Under the pieces are notes generated by a model. That model saw only the letters and a program-made list of their open reading frames with translations, ran no database searches and was not told the origin of the DNA. From Haliaeetus albicilla (lineage: Eukaryota; Chordata; Aves; Accipitriformes; Accipitridae), in contig NC_091505.1 of NCBI RefSeq assembly GCF_947461875.1, positions 23,270,033 through 23,334,032 of the forward strand: DNA of 64,000 nucleotides, read 5' to 3'. Shown here in pieces: positions 11,501 to 26,500 of the stretch (the first letter of the stretch is position 1; each line of letters opens with the position of its first letter). A program made the position numbers and the translations under genes.

Positions 11501-14500
11501 TTGTACTTGTTATGCTGGCTTCTTCCTGACCAGTCTTTCTTACTGGACACCTAAAAAATGAATATGTTTCCCATTTTGGTTCCTAAGGTATTATTATTTT
11601 CACTATTTTCTAAGGTTATACAGGTAATATATTCATTTAACAGAATAAAGGTTCCTGTAAAAGGTATGGTTAAAATGATGCCTTGGTTTTCCTCAACACA
11701 AAAGAAGTTCAAAAACGTAAGTGATGTCTCACAGAGAAATATAACACTGAGCAGAATCTTCTCAATGATCTCATCTCTCCAAATATATCAACTCTCAGCA
11801 GCCTGTATTTCTACTATTTTATTTGCCACAGTTGCTGGAATTTGTTAAGTAAAATCATTCATGGGATAAACTGTAAGTACTCTCTGATTTGATAATTTGA
11901 CATGACTCTGTTGATCTTGTTTCATGCATTGTCTTCCTAGATTTGTCAGGCTGGAAAAATATGAAAAAGCCACAGACAGCTTAAGAGTTGACAAGTGAAC
12001 CATGGCAATTTATGCCCTCTTTGCATGTGCATATACTTCATGCACTTAGTGGGACTTTTTTTTTTTTTTTAACTTCACCCTGTCAACCAAATGCATAACT
12101 ATGCCTTTGTTGCCAGAAGTGTGGTTTGGTGTTTGGGGTTTGTTTTTGTTTGGTTTGTTTTTTTTTCCCCAGTGGATGATAGACAACAAAGTTCACTACT
12201 TCTGTAGCAAATAAGTTACCCTTCTGGTAACAAATGAAATAGCATTTTACTGTATAAATATAGTTGTGTATCACAGAGAATATGCACACAGTAACTTTAT
12301 GATAGACTATAATTTCAGATAAAACCAATAATAAAGCCTAAGGAAATCTACCAAAACAGTCACAAAAAACTCACTCAACTGGAACTTCTCTTGCCAATTT
12401 TCAAACACATTTACAAACACGTTTGTGGCAGCACTAACACCGCTTAGGCAAATCAAAAAAGAGTAGTCATTGTTATGTCAGGCTTGGAGTTTCAAACTGG
12501 TACTTAAAGGAATCTATTAAGATGACAATGAGGTACTTTCCTCATTAGTCAAATGCGGCTACTGAATATCACCCTACTGTAACCTTGTCCTATTGGATTT
12601 ACCATGTTACTCTGGATAATTCACCAAACTTTCTGGGCATCCACTTAAAGGCAAGTACTAGCTGCTGCATACACCTGCTGCTTCCTGCAGTGACTGTGAC
12701 ATTATATATGCTTCAGCATGTGCAACCACGTAGTATTCTCCAGATAGTCTTTCTTACAAAAGTACAGGTAAGGGATGAAAAGCTGTAAAAATTAATCCAA
12801 GCCAGGATTTCTTAACATTTGATGCATGCTGGAAATTTTACCCAGTTGTTCAAGCTTTTACCCTAGCTTTCACCCAATGCTTGGCCCAAAAAGAAAGCTT
12901 TGGAGAAATTAAACATGCTTTATGAGCAAGAGAATGGAGTTTAGTATGGCTTGAAAAGGTATGGGTGGGTTTGGGGGGGGTTTAGAGAGGAATTTTTTTT
13001 TAAGAGATGGGATAATTTATTGTGAAATTATGTAATTCTACTTCCACATACTCCTAAAGAAATCAGATCAAATAGGCCAAACAATACTGTTAAATGCCTG
13101 TATTAATTATTTGTATTACTTATTTCTATTACTAAAAACTTCAGATTTTGCAGTGCTAACGTAGTATCTCCAGTATAACATCACAATATGTGACTGTAAT
13201 GCATGTTCATTCATCACAGAGTGGTACAGCACTGTAATCACAAAACCTGCTATATTAAATGCAGTTGAACTGTTTGGCTCCCAGAAGAACTATACTAATT
13301 CACGATGGTATTATTTAAAGCAGAATTTGATTAAGTTAATTTTGTAATTTAAACTAGTACAGAAAGCCAATGCAAATCCTACCTCTTGCGCATTAGGGAT
13401 AAATTCACACCTGAATGCTAATTTGGATTGTGTATTGGATAATTGCAATTGTGTATTGTAAAACTCCTTTGAACTCCTTTAGTGTAATTCTATAAGCCAG
13501 TGGCTCTCAAACTGTATTAAGGGGGAAATGGTAGTTCACAAGTCTATGGCAAATAGCCCATCAATTGTAGAAAGGATGAGTTAGGTGGCTAGCCAAAAAA
13601 AGGACATCTTGAAGACTTACAGCTCTGTACTAGTACTTCCTGGTGTAGTATCTTCCCCAGACAGAGCACTGCAGCTCTACTATTGCACTGTTCACTCCCA
13701 TATACATCATGGTTTCATTCAGTCTCTGGGGCCTGCGGCTAATTCTGATGAGAAAATTGTTTTACTTGGGCTGCAACTTATGAGCTTTTATGTGAGACCA
13801 ATAAATTAGAGGACTGAAGTGGCCTCGGGCATGGACTATTTTTCCTGGGTTTGAAACAGGTTTATAGGAACATAAAGGAAGAAGGGGAAAACCTGCTGTT
13901 TATGTTTACTTACAACACCATTGGGAATCTCCATTTCAGGGATTTCTATTTGAAAAGTACCTTTCATGTTCTGCACTAACTTGCTTGGCTCTATTTGTTA
14001 AAGAACTGTTAAATTAGGATAGACAGATCTGACATCTTTACTCTCTTGCTCACTTCTCCAGGAACTCTTGTTTAAGAGGGGCAATGTCTAATAGGGGCAT
14101 ATGCCTGAAATTTTTAGTTGCCAAGATCTTTTGTTAGGTGCTAGCTTATTTGCAAGTGAAGACTGAAAGTAAATAGAAACTGTAAAAGATGCATTAATAC
14201 TGGCCTCCCATCTGATTTGGCCAAGATCTGTCAAGCAGACTAACATGCTGAAAATTTAAGGAACACAGCTGAATGAACTTTAGTAATAAACAGGATGATT
14301 TAGGGAAAGCCTTGAGTCACTTGCTTGGTTATATTCCATACATAAAAATAGAGAGGATATGCACCCTGAAATTTGCTTATAATCAATAGAGATTTAATTC
14401 AGAATACTTCAATTTTCAAACAGTTTCTTTTTAAGAGAAATATTGTGTTAGAACCTTTCAGGTCTTTACTTGGAAAATATTGGGAGTGACCCTTACAAAA

Positions 14501-17500
14501 ATCAATCATCATTCTGTTTCGGTGGGTAGCAGATATTTGTTATATTTTTTGAATGAATGCAAAAGATTTAAGGGAGTTATTAAAATTGCAAAGTTAACCC
14601 AGTTATTCAAATCAAATGTGATCAAATTATTCAGCCTAAAATAGGAACTTTTTTAAATTTAGTAGTTGGAGTCCACGAGGAGATTGTAAATGCACTGCAC
14701 TGCATACTTCAATCACATGAAAGTTTTAAATAAAGTAAATATTGTAAAACAACTGAATATTAAATTCAATGCTAATTTCCTTAGGAGTGTTAAAGCTATA
14801 AACAGGTTATGCATGGTATGGTAATAGATAAAGCACTTCTGGGAAATAAAGCCTTTAACAAGCTTGGAGTATCCCGTGACCGTGGCAAGCAAAAGATGAG
14901 CTCATCAATTTCATTATTAATTCATTTCTAAGAACACAACTATGCTCATGTAAGACCTGATAAAACAGCATGAGCATTAATTTTGCAAACCAAAGGCTGT
15001 CTGCACCATGCAACACAGCAGGCAAAATTCAGCTGCAACAGAGTAACTCTGTCTGCTACACACAAATCAATTACTACCCATTGGTATACAATTCTTTCAA
15101 CAGCAATGCAGTATTAAATGCAGATAAATATTGTGGAGTGGAAAAAAATTATTAAACAGTGAATCTGAAGTAAGAAACTGTAAAAACAGCTGTTAAAACA
15201 AAAGCTGGTGGTAAATGCAGTTGAAGAAAGGGTATACGTTCCCCACATAGTGAATAAGGAAATGCTATGTTCCTCTCCGTATTAGAACTCCTTTACTTTT
15301 CAGCATGAAAGATCTACCCTTCTGTCAGCATAGAAAATCCAGTTAAATTTTGCAGTGACAGCAGGAGTGTGAGATACCATGCAGAGTATTTGCCCTATTT
15401 CCTCAGATTACATGGTTAGCAATTTGCTGGGAAGACAGAGATTTGTGAAATTAGTATTTTAAGTGCATTTTTCATCTATGAGTCTTGCTTACTCATTTCA
15501 AATTTCAGACAGGATATCTGGGAGAAGGAATTCCAGGAAGCATGTAAAATGCTGCAGGGGATGCCCAGGGATTTTACAGAGGTAGCATAGTAATCTATCA
15601 TTTGGGTTGGGGAGTGAATTACAGCATTTCTGAAGGAAAAATAATGTAAAAAAATACTTCACCCTTTGTCTTCTCTCATGGGAAGCAGACACAAAAAGTC
15701 CTGAAAAAGGCTTTTGTAATTCTAAACCACCATGGCAGTATGATATGAAAATACATCCTGGCACCTTTCCAACTGTTACTCTCCACGAAGGGTGTAAACT
15801 GTCATAAAGACAGCTTCCTTGGCTCCCCAGTGTAGAAAAATCAATGAATATTGTAAGAGCAGTTTATTGAATGTATGTCAAGACTTCCCAAGTCAGAACA
15901 TTTTATGGTATAATAGAAAGATATGATCAATGGCACTTCAACAAATCATGGCTATCAAAATAGCTAACGTCAAGGGACAGACCATGCATAGTTAAAAATA
16001 GCAGAAGATGCTCACTTTGGTGAACAAATCTCAGCCACATTCCACAGCTGAACAATGGAACATTATTAACATTGGAAAAAATATTTTTTAGCAAATTTAT
16101 ATCTTAAAAATGACAGCTAGCTGCAGCGAGGTACTCCTGAGAACTGAACCTCATCCTCATCATCAGTAGATGATGAACTAGCCTGAACTGTTTTAATACA
16201 GCCAGTCTTATACATCAATACAGTATGTCTTGAAGGGTCATGTAAGCCACAGAATATAAATGTTCAATTTAAAAATAATTTTTAGACATTAGTATTCCAA
16301 AGAAAAAGTCCAGCTGTATCCTGAGGTAGTCATGTCTTTCTAAGTCTGTGAACAGAAAGAGCTAACTAAATCTCAAATTTTCAGCAGTCTACGCCAGGAA
16401 AGATTTAAGGCTTCAAAGTATGGTGACATTGTCCCATGTATCCTTGCTTTTTACCTCAGCTGGGAATAAACAAATTACTGAAGTAACAGGAGGAGGTGGA
16501 ACACTTGACTCTGCCTTTGAGGATCAAAGGAACCATCCCACCTTTATCTAACCTCTGCCTCCATCACTGAATCACAAAATAGAAGCACAGAGTAATTTAG
16601 GTTAGAAGAGATCTCAGGAGGTCATCTGTTCCCACACCCCACCCACAGCAGGGCCACTTTAATGTGGGATCAGGTTGTTCAGGGCCTTGTCCAGTCAAGT
16701 TCTGAATGCCCTCCCAGCACATCCAAGGACATTTAAAAACACACAGCAATGCCAACAATTGAACTTTGCTAGCCTCTGTTCCTTGTTGGGACAGCGGTGC
16801 AATGAATAAAATTAGTTACTACTGTTTTTTTGTTTGTTTTTTTTTTTTTTTTTTGTTGGTTTTTTTTTCTTGGGGGTGGACAGGGGAGAGCAGGGTTTTG
16901 TGGTGTGTTTGGGGTGGGGGTTTTTTGGTTGTTTTTTTGTTTGTTTGTTTGTTTTCCCTCAAATTCTGGCATGAAAAGAAATGCATCTCATTAGTTCAAT
17001 CCCATTCCTGTTAAAAAAATTGCTTCAAATTGCTTTTCTCTCGTTTTAGGTCATGTAACATTACTGTGGATCGTCACTACAGCTAACTTTAAAATATCTT
17101 CTCCCATCATGTGGGCATACTCTTAAGTATGAGCTTTGGTGTGGCTGCATTGTTTTTATGTACCAGAAACATTCATCCCACAGTAATATTTCTAGCCTTG
17201 ATTAACAAAAAATTTGAAGCGTGATAAACTTTATGCCCATTAACAAACAAAAATTCTAATGAACGTAGATGAGACCAACACAACTAACTTTCCTGTCACA
17301 CCTTTGCAGAATTGTGACAGAAAATTTCAGCAGGGCGAGCCACATAATGTACTGTATGTACTAAAATTAATGGAGGACTAAGTGGACTAAGTACTGATAA
17401 CACTATCAATCAGCATTACATCATGCTCCTAGAGTACGTTTCTATGCGAGATGAAATATTATTTTCAATTACTGCAGTACCACGATAAAGAATATAACAC

Positions 17501-20500
17501 GATAAAGAGGAAACATAACTTACCTATTCATTTCTTCAAGGCAGTCTGTTGCAAAGTAGAAGCTCTTTATTTTGGGGTGGCATGCTTTGAAGGCACTATA
17601 TAAAGACAAAGAATAAAAAATACCTTTTCTTTCAAACAGTTTGTCTACAAATACACAAGACTGACCTGCTCTATGATTCTTTAGCATGTTCATAGGCATT
17701 TGAATCTTCCTGTGGAATGGATGGAATCCATACAGATCTCATCAAATCTACATTTGCGAGCCAAACCGATACTTTGTAAAAATTTCAAAAGCCCTTGAAT
17801 GACTTAGAAATATCATTCTTTTCAATAACTACTGATGTTGTACATCTAAAAAATTCTTGGGTGAATTGGAAAATCTTGTTGAGTATATTTAAGTACATCG
17901 TAGTTTTATTTCCAAAGATCAACTAAAGGAATAAAAGTTTGATCCCTCCACCTCTTCTCATGTATTTAGATGACTGTGTTTTGTGTCCTACTCAAAGACA
18001 CATAGAGGGCTGCCAACTTATGTAACTGTCTCATATCTTTATTGTAACTTTGATTCTGAACATATACATGAAATTATCCAAATTTTGTTTGATGTTAATA
18101 AATGAGGAAGAGGAGGAATATAAAGATGAATAACCAGCCAGTAATTGCATTCAACTGGAGATGACATTTAAAATACAGCACGCTCAAATTCTCTTAGTTA
18201 TAAGACTGTAAGATCTCTAGAATAAACTTAAATAAAGGAATGTTTCCTAAATTTGATACAATATATTTTTAATCCCTAGTTATAATCTTCATTCGTTCAT
18301 TCAATTTGAGTTTAATAGAAGCAATATGGAAAGTTCTAGGGAATATAAATGGCACATTTGCTTTGTATGGAAATAGATAATGAAGAAGTTCCTCAGATAG
18401 TCTTAACTCTTTAAATAGTCACTTCTAATTCCAGCAATTGCTTTGTCAAGTTACTCTAAAACCAACCATATCCTAAGTACTTTTCATCTTAATCTACTAA
18501 TCTGTGCTGTGTTTTTCCTGCAATCAACACAAGTCATCAATAGTTAGTTAATGGTTCTTCATCTTCCACGTAGCAAATAACAGAGTTGCCAATATTTAAA
18601 TTTAAACCTTATGTTTATTGTTACATTATAATATGTGGTCAATTCTATGTATCTCACTATTCTTTTTTTATTGCACAGTCTGTTCTCACAGATAGCTTTT
18701 CATTCAAGAAGTCCTAGCTGATGGGGGTTCCCCCCACCACCCCGTGGTGATTTTAAATTTATGCAAAGGTTAATTTATAGAGTGAAGTTCTCTGAAAAGT
18801 GCAAGTTAAATTAGAAATCACTGGAATAGTTCCAAAAGCGTATCACAACAGTTTTAATTTTAAAAGTCTGTACTGTTTTACTTGTGTAACTAGTACAATA
18901 TTAGTAGTATAGTATACTATATTCTTTGCTACGCTGACCTGAGGTACTGGATAGCAGCATGACAAACGGTAGCCGTAAGACTGCCACTGCTCTGTGCGTT
19001 GCTAATATTCCTTCTCCTTCCTCAAATGTCAATTCCCTCACCAGCCACTTGGCCAGTGTAATTCAATTCTGGCTGATTTCAGGAGACAAGGTCTGATTCT
19101 CACTTTAGGCTGGCTATATACAGACATCACTACATTGCATTGTAGTCTATTCAGACTACATGCATGAGATAATAGTCAAGCTCAACATCTGACAGCATGG
19201 GTGATTATAGTTCACATAAAAATGCTTTTTATTAATGCTTTTATACAGTATAATCCCTAAGCTCTCCCTCAGTTGAGCAGTTATTTGAAAACTGCTAAAA
19301 ACAATAATCATATTTTTAACAAAATTTTTGTGTGAATATAATTAAAAGGAGTATTGCTCTCAAGGAAACCACAAACTCAGAGCATTAAAGACTATTATTT
19401 TGATTAGTTGGCAAATGTTAAAAAGACGCCACATTATCATTTGTAACATTTATGCTAAAATACTGACATTTATATGGTAATTACTAGATGTAAGAATTAA
19501 ATTAGGAATCATTACACATGGCATTATGAAGAACCTGTGATGCAACATTTCCGCTATTAATAGCTTAAATGCAAATGAGTGTCTTATTAATTACTGTAAT
19601 TTATTGCAGTTTTCAGAGACAAAAATGAAAGCTGAGGAAGCTTCACTTGGGCACACTGATTTTCTTATATATATATTATTAATACAAATGCATACAGTAA
19701 CGGGCTTTCCTCATTCTACAGAAGAATGAGATAACAGCAGAGTTGTATTTATGTGCAGTTTCTTTTTTCATGAGATTAGAAGTATATTAAGGGTAAGTTT
19801 ACCTTTGCACAGAGGGTCATCATAAACCATCTTAATTCCATAACAGAAGACTTGAGAAATATTTAAGTATTGTTTTGGCATCTGGACATTGTTAATGTCA
19901 ACTGCAGATCCTTATCTCCCTAGCTACTTGTATTTTGCAAAAGAATATAGTGAGTACATGGGAAATCCCGAATAGGGAGGAAACTTTGCTGATGTCCACT
20001 AGATGGCATACGCTTGTTAATTATATCTACTGAACGGTAAGATTTTAATGCAAGAGATTTTGATCATTATATAAATACAGTTTTAAGTATACTCTGATCA
20101 AGTTTATTATTTCTTTTACCCGAATAGTATGATATGATTTTGGTGTCAAATATTCTTATCATTCTTAGTCTCCTTAATGCAGAACTTTTTACTCCCCTTA
20201 TGGCAGCTGAGTACCAGCAACTCCAACTCCTCCAGCAAAAGATTGCTGTCTGTAAGAAATGTGAAATAGTCCTGTATATGTCTTTATACACACACATATA
20301 TTCAAGTGTTATATTAGACATTGTTAATTACACAGTAATTAACAAATACTATACCTCCTTACAGAAGTTCCTTATAGAAAATTTTTAATACTCAAAACAT
20401 AAAGACATTATTAAACAAATAGTACTGCACTCTCATACTCTTTAAGCATGATACACTAGTTTCATGGATGTATTTTTTGCTGCGATGTCAGCACACTGTT

Positions 20501-23500
20501 TTCAGTTGGTCTGAACTCTGTGCAACATCTCCACTTTCTAGTGTTCCATTTGCCTAGCCGTTTTCCAGTTCTGAGATTTAAGTATTGGCTTGAATTGGAG
20601 AGGATTATGTGGTGGATCTAAAGATTCTAATCCTCGATTAATCCTGTTAGAATATCACATGATGGAGTTTCTGCTTATAAATAGGATTATTTTCCTAGAC
20701 AGGAAATTTACATACATAAAAGCATTAAAAGCCAATATTGGGGTTTCAAAGTCAACCTTTTAAAAGTTAGAATATGTCAGAGTTAGAATGATAAACAGAA
20801 CTTAAATTTGGCTCCACTATGCTCTTATAATGTGATACAATCTATGATTATGTATTTGATATTACGTTCTCACAGGAACCCCACCTCAATTCAGGTCCAG
20901 AGAGTGGACTTGCTAGAGAGGTGAACAGGATTATGCAACACGTAAGGCTACTTTCTCTAGGACTCCTGTCTCAGTTGTTTCGGAATTTGTGAATGTGTCA
21001 TAAAATGCAGAAAGAGCAAGAATTTTTTCAAGGGTATGCCAGTTAAATGCTGCAGGTCTTCCTGCTTATGCAAAGGGGTTCTCATGCACTAAGTCACAGC
21101 AAACAGGCTTAATAACTGCTTATTACATGAATGTTCCTTAATATCTTTTTGCCTGATATTCTGATAATTTACTGAAATGGTGAGCACTTACAGCTGCAAT
21201 AATATATTGTACTGTTACATATTTACATACTCTGAAGAAAACATGTCTTTATTGTTATGAAATGGAGATCTCAATTCTGCGGAAACTTTTGATTTAAATG
21301 TTTTGCAGTTCTGTTTTTAGGCTGCAAAATGTGACAACAAATCCATCTTCATCTCCCAGAATTGTCACAAAGATTAATATTAGGTAAGCATTTAGATACA
21401 CTAGCATCAGGAACTGCAGAAAAGTCTCCAGGGAAATAATTCTTGATGTATAGAGAAATACAAGTAATGCAGAAGAACAATATGTATATTTTTACCTTTG
21501 GCTTGTTTTGGAGGGCCCCAAACTGGATGCAAGTAATCTAGATGTGGTGTAATGAGTACCAAGTATAAGGGAATAATCACATCCTTCACCTATTGGCTGC
21601 ACTCCAGTTAACACAGCCCAGGAGGCTGTTAGCCTTCTTTCCTGCAGGGCCTGCTGGTGGCTCAAGTCTGGGTTGCTGTCTACCAAGACTGTCAAGTTCA
21701 TTTCAGAAGAAGTAATAAAAATTACTGAAAGTGTAGCAACCTTTAAGATATAACTTCATGTCTACCTATACTACATCAATGACATTTATAAAGAATTGTG
21801 ACTGCACAGTTTCAATACAAAGTGCCAACAGTATGGCACATGCTCTCATAAATTTAAGACCTAAATTTGCATTAATTACGCATTGAAAATTTTCACTAGG
21901 TAGAGATTTTTGAAAGTTCAGGCAAAGCACTATTTAACAATGATTAATTATATACGTTAGTTCCATTAATCTTTAGTCTTGTGGATCAACTTCATCATGG
22001 GACATTATAATTATCAGTATCTTTGAAAATAACATGATATTCATGTCATGCCACATCACACAAAAACTTAAATAACTAAGATTTCTAATACAGTATGATC
22101 ATTTTTAATCATGAAGATGCAGGTGTTGCCTAAAAGCAGTGGAAAGTTTTTTAGTGTCAACGCAAGAAACCTCCTCTTGCAGGGACAAGGTCATTCTACA
22201 TCCAAATATAGCCTGGAGAGCTAAACCACTCTGAGATAATGCCATGATTTGTATAATAATCAGGGTACCTTCATTAAATGCATTAGTGAGGCAAATCATC
22301 AAACCAGAATAATGCATTCAATTACTATATACTCTTGTGAAAGCTTTCTTAAGGCTATGTCATTCAATGTATACTATGGACATCAGTAACAGTCATTCTA
22401 TAAAACAGCATTCTCCATCTGACAGAACAGTGGAAAAGACAAATCTATTCATTATTCTAGTAAGACTTCAAATTCTTTTGTTCAATAAGGTTTGAACATT
22501 TCACATTGATGGCTCTGAAAATAACAGAAATTTGAGGCAAAATCCAAGCTGAGTCCCAAAACGTTCTTAGTTTTGCTTTTGAGAGAGCTGAAAGAAATCT
22601 AACAGTGTGATTTTAGCTGGATTTCTTTTGCACTAAAATACTAAGCATATTTTTCAGGCAACTTTAATTTAAAAACAAATTAACCTACCAAAATAAAAAA
22701 AAAAAAAAAAAAAGGAAAGAACTAGGTTTCTTTCCCCTGTCCTTATCAACTGTCAAGGTAACTGCTTTACTGGTTTTTGCTTTAATGTTAAAATAGACTC
22801 AATCATACAGAAGAGTGAGTAAGAACACAGCTAGATTTATATTTTCAGATTTCAAGCTTGCAATGAATTTTAGGTTACATTCCAGCACCCACTAAACCCC
22901 CACTATTAAATGAAAAAGATATCCTAAAGTGGAAAGAAGCGAGAAATGATCCTGTAAAATCTGTCTTTAACTAGCGCTCTGAAAAGGAGGCAAGAAAATC
23001 CTAACTGAAGTTTCCCTCTAGCCTAGCAGAGAGAATAATGAAGTGTGAGTTAGAATGTTTCCAGAATATGCTGGGTCAAAATGGGTTACCATCACCTTAA
23101 TTTTATTTGTAAAAGGAATGCACAAGAATCAAACCACAGGAGGTTGTCCCTGGGCTCACCAGAACCATTAGCTTTTCAGTGGAATCAGGCAATGGCAATC
23201 ATGCTCAGTCCCGTCCCAGTAAGACAACGTGGAAGAGGATAGGTAAGGGCTTTAGAAGTGTGATTACAGAGACTGTGGATTCGAGCTGGCTGTAACACAA
23301 GCAGGGGCCTCCATTCACGTATGCTGGATACACCGAAATGTGAGTGAGTGTAATGCTGGACTTACTTTCTCTGCGGTTTTCACAGGAGCAGGTAAAATAG
23401 TGGCAAATATAAGGTGTAGTTTTTATGATGGGGGAAATATATAAATGATAGTGCATGAAGGAAGAAACCGAAGGGAAATTCAGCTCAGCGAACAAAGGGA

Positions 23501-26500
23501 ATACTATTAACATCTTCATTAGACTTTTACCTCTGGACCTACCTCTTTTTGAAAGGATTCAAAGCCTGAAGGTACTCAGTTTTCAGTAGTGTACAAAGTT
23601 TTAGTTAATCGGACTTTTTCCTGTGCATATACCCTACAGAAATTGTTCTCTAAGAAGTGTTCTGAGGAAATGTGTTCTAATGCTCAGAGCAAAGCTCTGG
23701 AAGCTATTTCTAGCTGTGCACAATGACCTTCTGTTTGATCTTGGTTAATTCACTGAAATTTGTTAAGTGTTTTATATTCTAACAAAAGGGTATTATTTTT
23801 CCTGTATTTTTGTTCAATATCATTATTAATATCTACTCATTCCTCAGAGGAATTTTTAGTGCTCTGTTCATGTTTAATTTCTATAGTGATACCCTCAGCT
23901 GAAAGGAGTAATAGAAGTATAAATGCACTGTCTTCTAATTCTCAGACAGACAGTAATAATACCTCCAGACAAGACCAAGCAATTGAAGAGGTTTGATTTT
24001 CTGATGAGTAGTCTCTATTGTAATTCACATCTTCTGTATTTTTATTGTACACAAGTTTATAGTTGTAGGACTTGCATTCCTCAGAACAAAACTGCATTTA
24101 GTCACAGGAAAAGCACGACAAAAATTCAGGATGCTCAGTTATAACTAGGAAAGCTTTAGTAAGACAGTATCTTTAATGCTATTCTATGTAGCAGCAAGTT
24201 TTAAAAATCTAGATGCAGCATACAGAAGACACATGCAAATAATTCAGGAGATACCAGCAAAGTGCTAGTCTCAAAGCATTAGAATTGTTCTGTTAAACTT
24301 GCTGTTCGACAGCTATGAATTTCAATCCCAACACTCCTTGCAAACAGTTTCCAGTGAGTGTCTGTTATTAAATATGCCTTAAGGGTGGCAAAGCTTAGCA
24401 TATGCTTTTTACTGGGAGCATAATGCAGTAGTAGCAATATGCACATAAGCAATAATGCAATGTTCATTTTGCATACGGAACCTAAATATTTTAGCAGTTG
24501 AGAATAACACAATATTGGGTAAGTAAGCTTCCTCCATAAAGGAGAAAATGGAGATTATATTCACCATCCCTTGTTGATAGTATTTCCTATGGTAATTGTT
24601 TCTTGCACACTTGATTCTTATCAAGATGACCAAGCTGAACCTAAGAAAGTTTCATCTCTTGGCTAACACATTCATGATTTTTTGCTTTACTTATTTAACT
24701 GAAGTTGTAACTGGGCTAACTGGAAAGCTGACCAAAGAGTTATCCAATTCTTTGTAAGACAGTTTATGGAATTTACATTAAGTTCTATCTTTTATAAGAA
24801 AGAGAAACACTAAAGCTTAAGGGGATCTATTATGTATTATTTACAGATTTTGAGGTTTTCTGTGTAACTTCCTTCTCTGGACTTTGCAAATTTTCAGTAC
24901 TATATATAATATACTTCCAAGAGTGATCCCTTAATTTATAAACATAACTGACAGATTACTTACTGTTTTCTTCTGCATTCAGTTGCTCTATCTATTCTGA
25001 ACTCAGGTAAACTAATGAATCCTTCTGCTTTTTCATCCTATCAAAAGAGAAGAGAAAGTGATGGTGAAGAACAACACAGAGTTAAAGAAGAGAGAAGTGA
25101 GCAGTAGCCATTTGGGTCTTAAACTAAGAACAACCATCCAATCAACTGAAATACTGAACATAGGTTCCCCATAATGTTTTTGCTTAAAAAAAAATTAAAA
25201 AAAATAAAAATATTTACTTCATCATACAATGTCATTAACTTTTATGAAGTAACTAAACTGACAGTTTCTTAAAGGAGCTGCAGCCATCCTAATTGCCCTT
25301 TGCTGAAGATTACAAAAAACCTTTCAGCACCAAATACAGCACCTAAAATAGCATTCAGGACCAACAACTACAGAGAAGAATTGTCAGTTTCTTCAGCATA
25401 TAGTCTATATTTTAAAACTGTTTTGTGGATGCCTCCTTTTAAAGTCACAATTGCGCAGACCATCTGCCCTGCTTATAATAATTGAGGACGTTCCTACAGT
25501 GAGCTCACCAGTGATTAAATGGAAAAGTAATAACTGGAAAGTATCTCTTGTCACTTTTTGCTTCTTTTGAAGTAATTTACCAGGAAAAGCAAGGAGACAT
25601 ATTAACACCAGTCAGATTTTTGAAAAGTATTAGCAAGTGTACTATGAATTATGGCTTGGCTGTAAACAACAGACTGAAAATCAGTGGGACACATAATGAC
25701 TACCACCTTGCATGTAACAATGTCAGACAAACAAAATGTACAACACAAAACCTGAAGGCCTTTATCATCCACAGCCTGAAACCATACTGTTTTGAGCTGA
25801 CAAGAAAATAATAAAACTGAGGATAATTATGCTAGTGAAACTGTCCTCTTGAAGAAAATGGAAAATATGTTCTAAAATATCAGCAATCAAAGCAGGCTGT
25901 ACAGACAGTTTAGATCAGGCACTGAGGCTCAATGCATACAAATGGAAGAATAGCAGTCTAACGATTTTTGGCTTCTCCCCTCCATTATTTTTTCCTACAT
26001 ATATGCAGATTGCACAAGCGTAGGCCCAGTAGTTTTCAATAACATTTCGCTAAGAACAGCGTTTTACATGAGAAACTGCAAACTCCAGACTAATTCAGCA
26101 AAAAGCAAAAGGAACATCTATATAAGAATAACTTTCAGATAAAGACATCTACAAATTCAGATTTTCACATCTGCTTCACATAATGCTTAACTAACACGAA
26201 TGGTTACACTGTATACATCCCCACATACAACTGAAACTAAGGAGAGCTGCATGTGAACACTGTGTTAGTCCAAATAAATAGTATCTGTGGAAAAGTATTA
26301 ACTACTGATGTATGCATTTCTTTAAGAGTGCCATGAACATCTGCTATTTTATTAAGCTTGGACGTGGACTTTGGAGACTTTAAAAAATAATTTCAGTTGA
26401 AATATTTCCAGCTAGAGCAAGCCGGACCTGGCAATTAAAGTGGCAGTTCACTAACATATCCTACCATGTAGTAAAAATAGACTTTATTCAGAAGAATTAT

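Larger units (their letters stand above)
6277..17523 (-). other. Intron j-k (11.2 kb)
   Basis: AT-rich. It holds a CR1-like fragment (16568-16740), a T/G-rich simple tract (16824-16956) and a G-rich patch (12963-12980). No exon was recognised. Confidence 0.65.
17596..24963 (-). other. Intron i-j (7.4 kb)
   Basis: AT-rich. It contains a CR1-like fragment (21485-21705), an A-run at 22694-22713 and an octamer/homeodomain-like motif pair (19569-19593). No exon was recognised. Confidence 0.65.
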
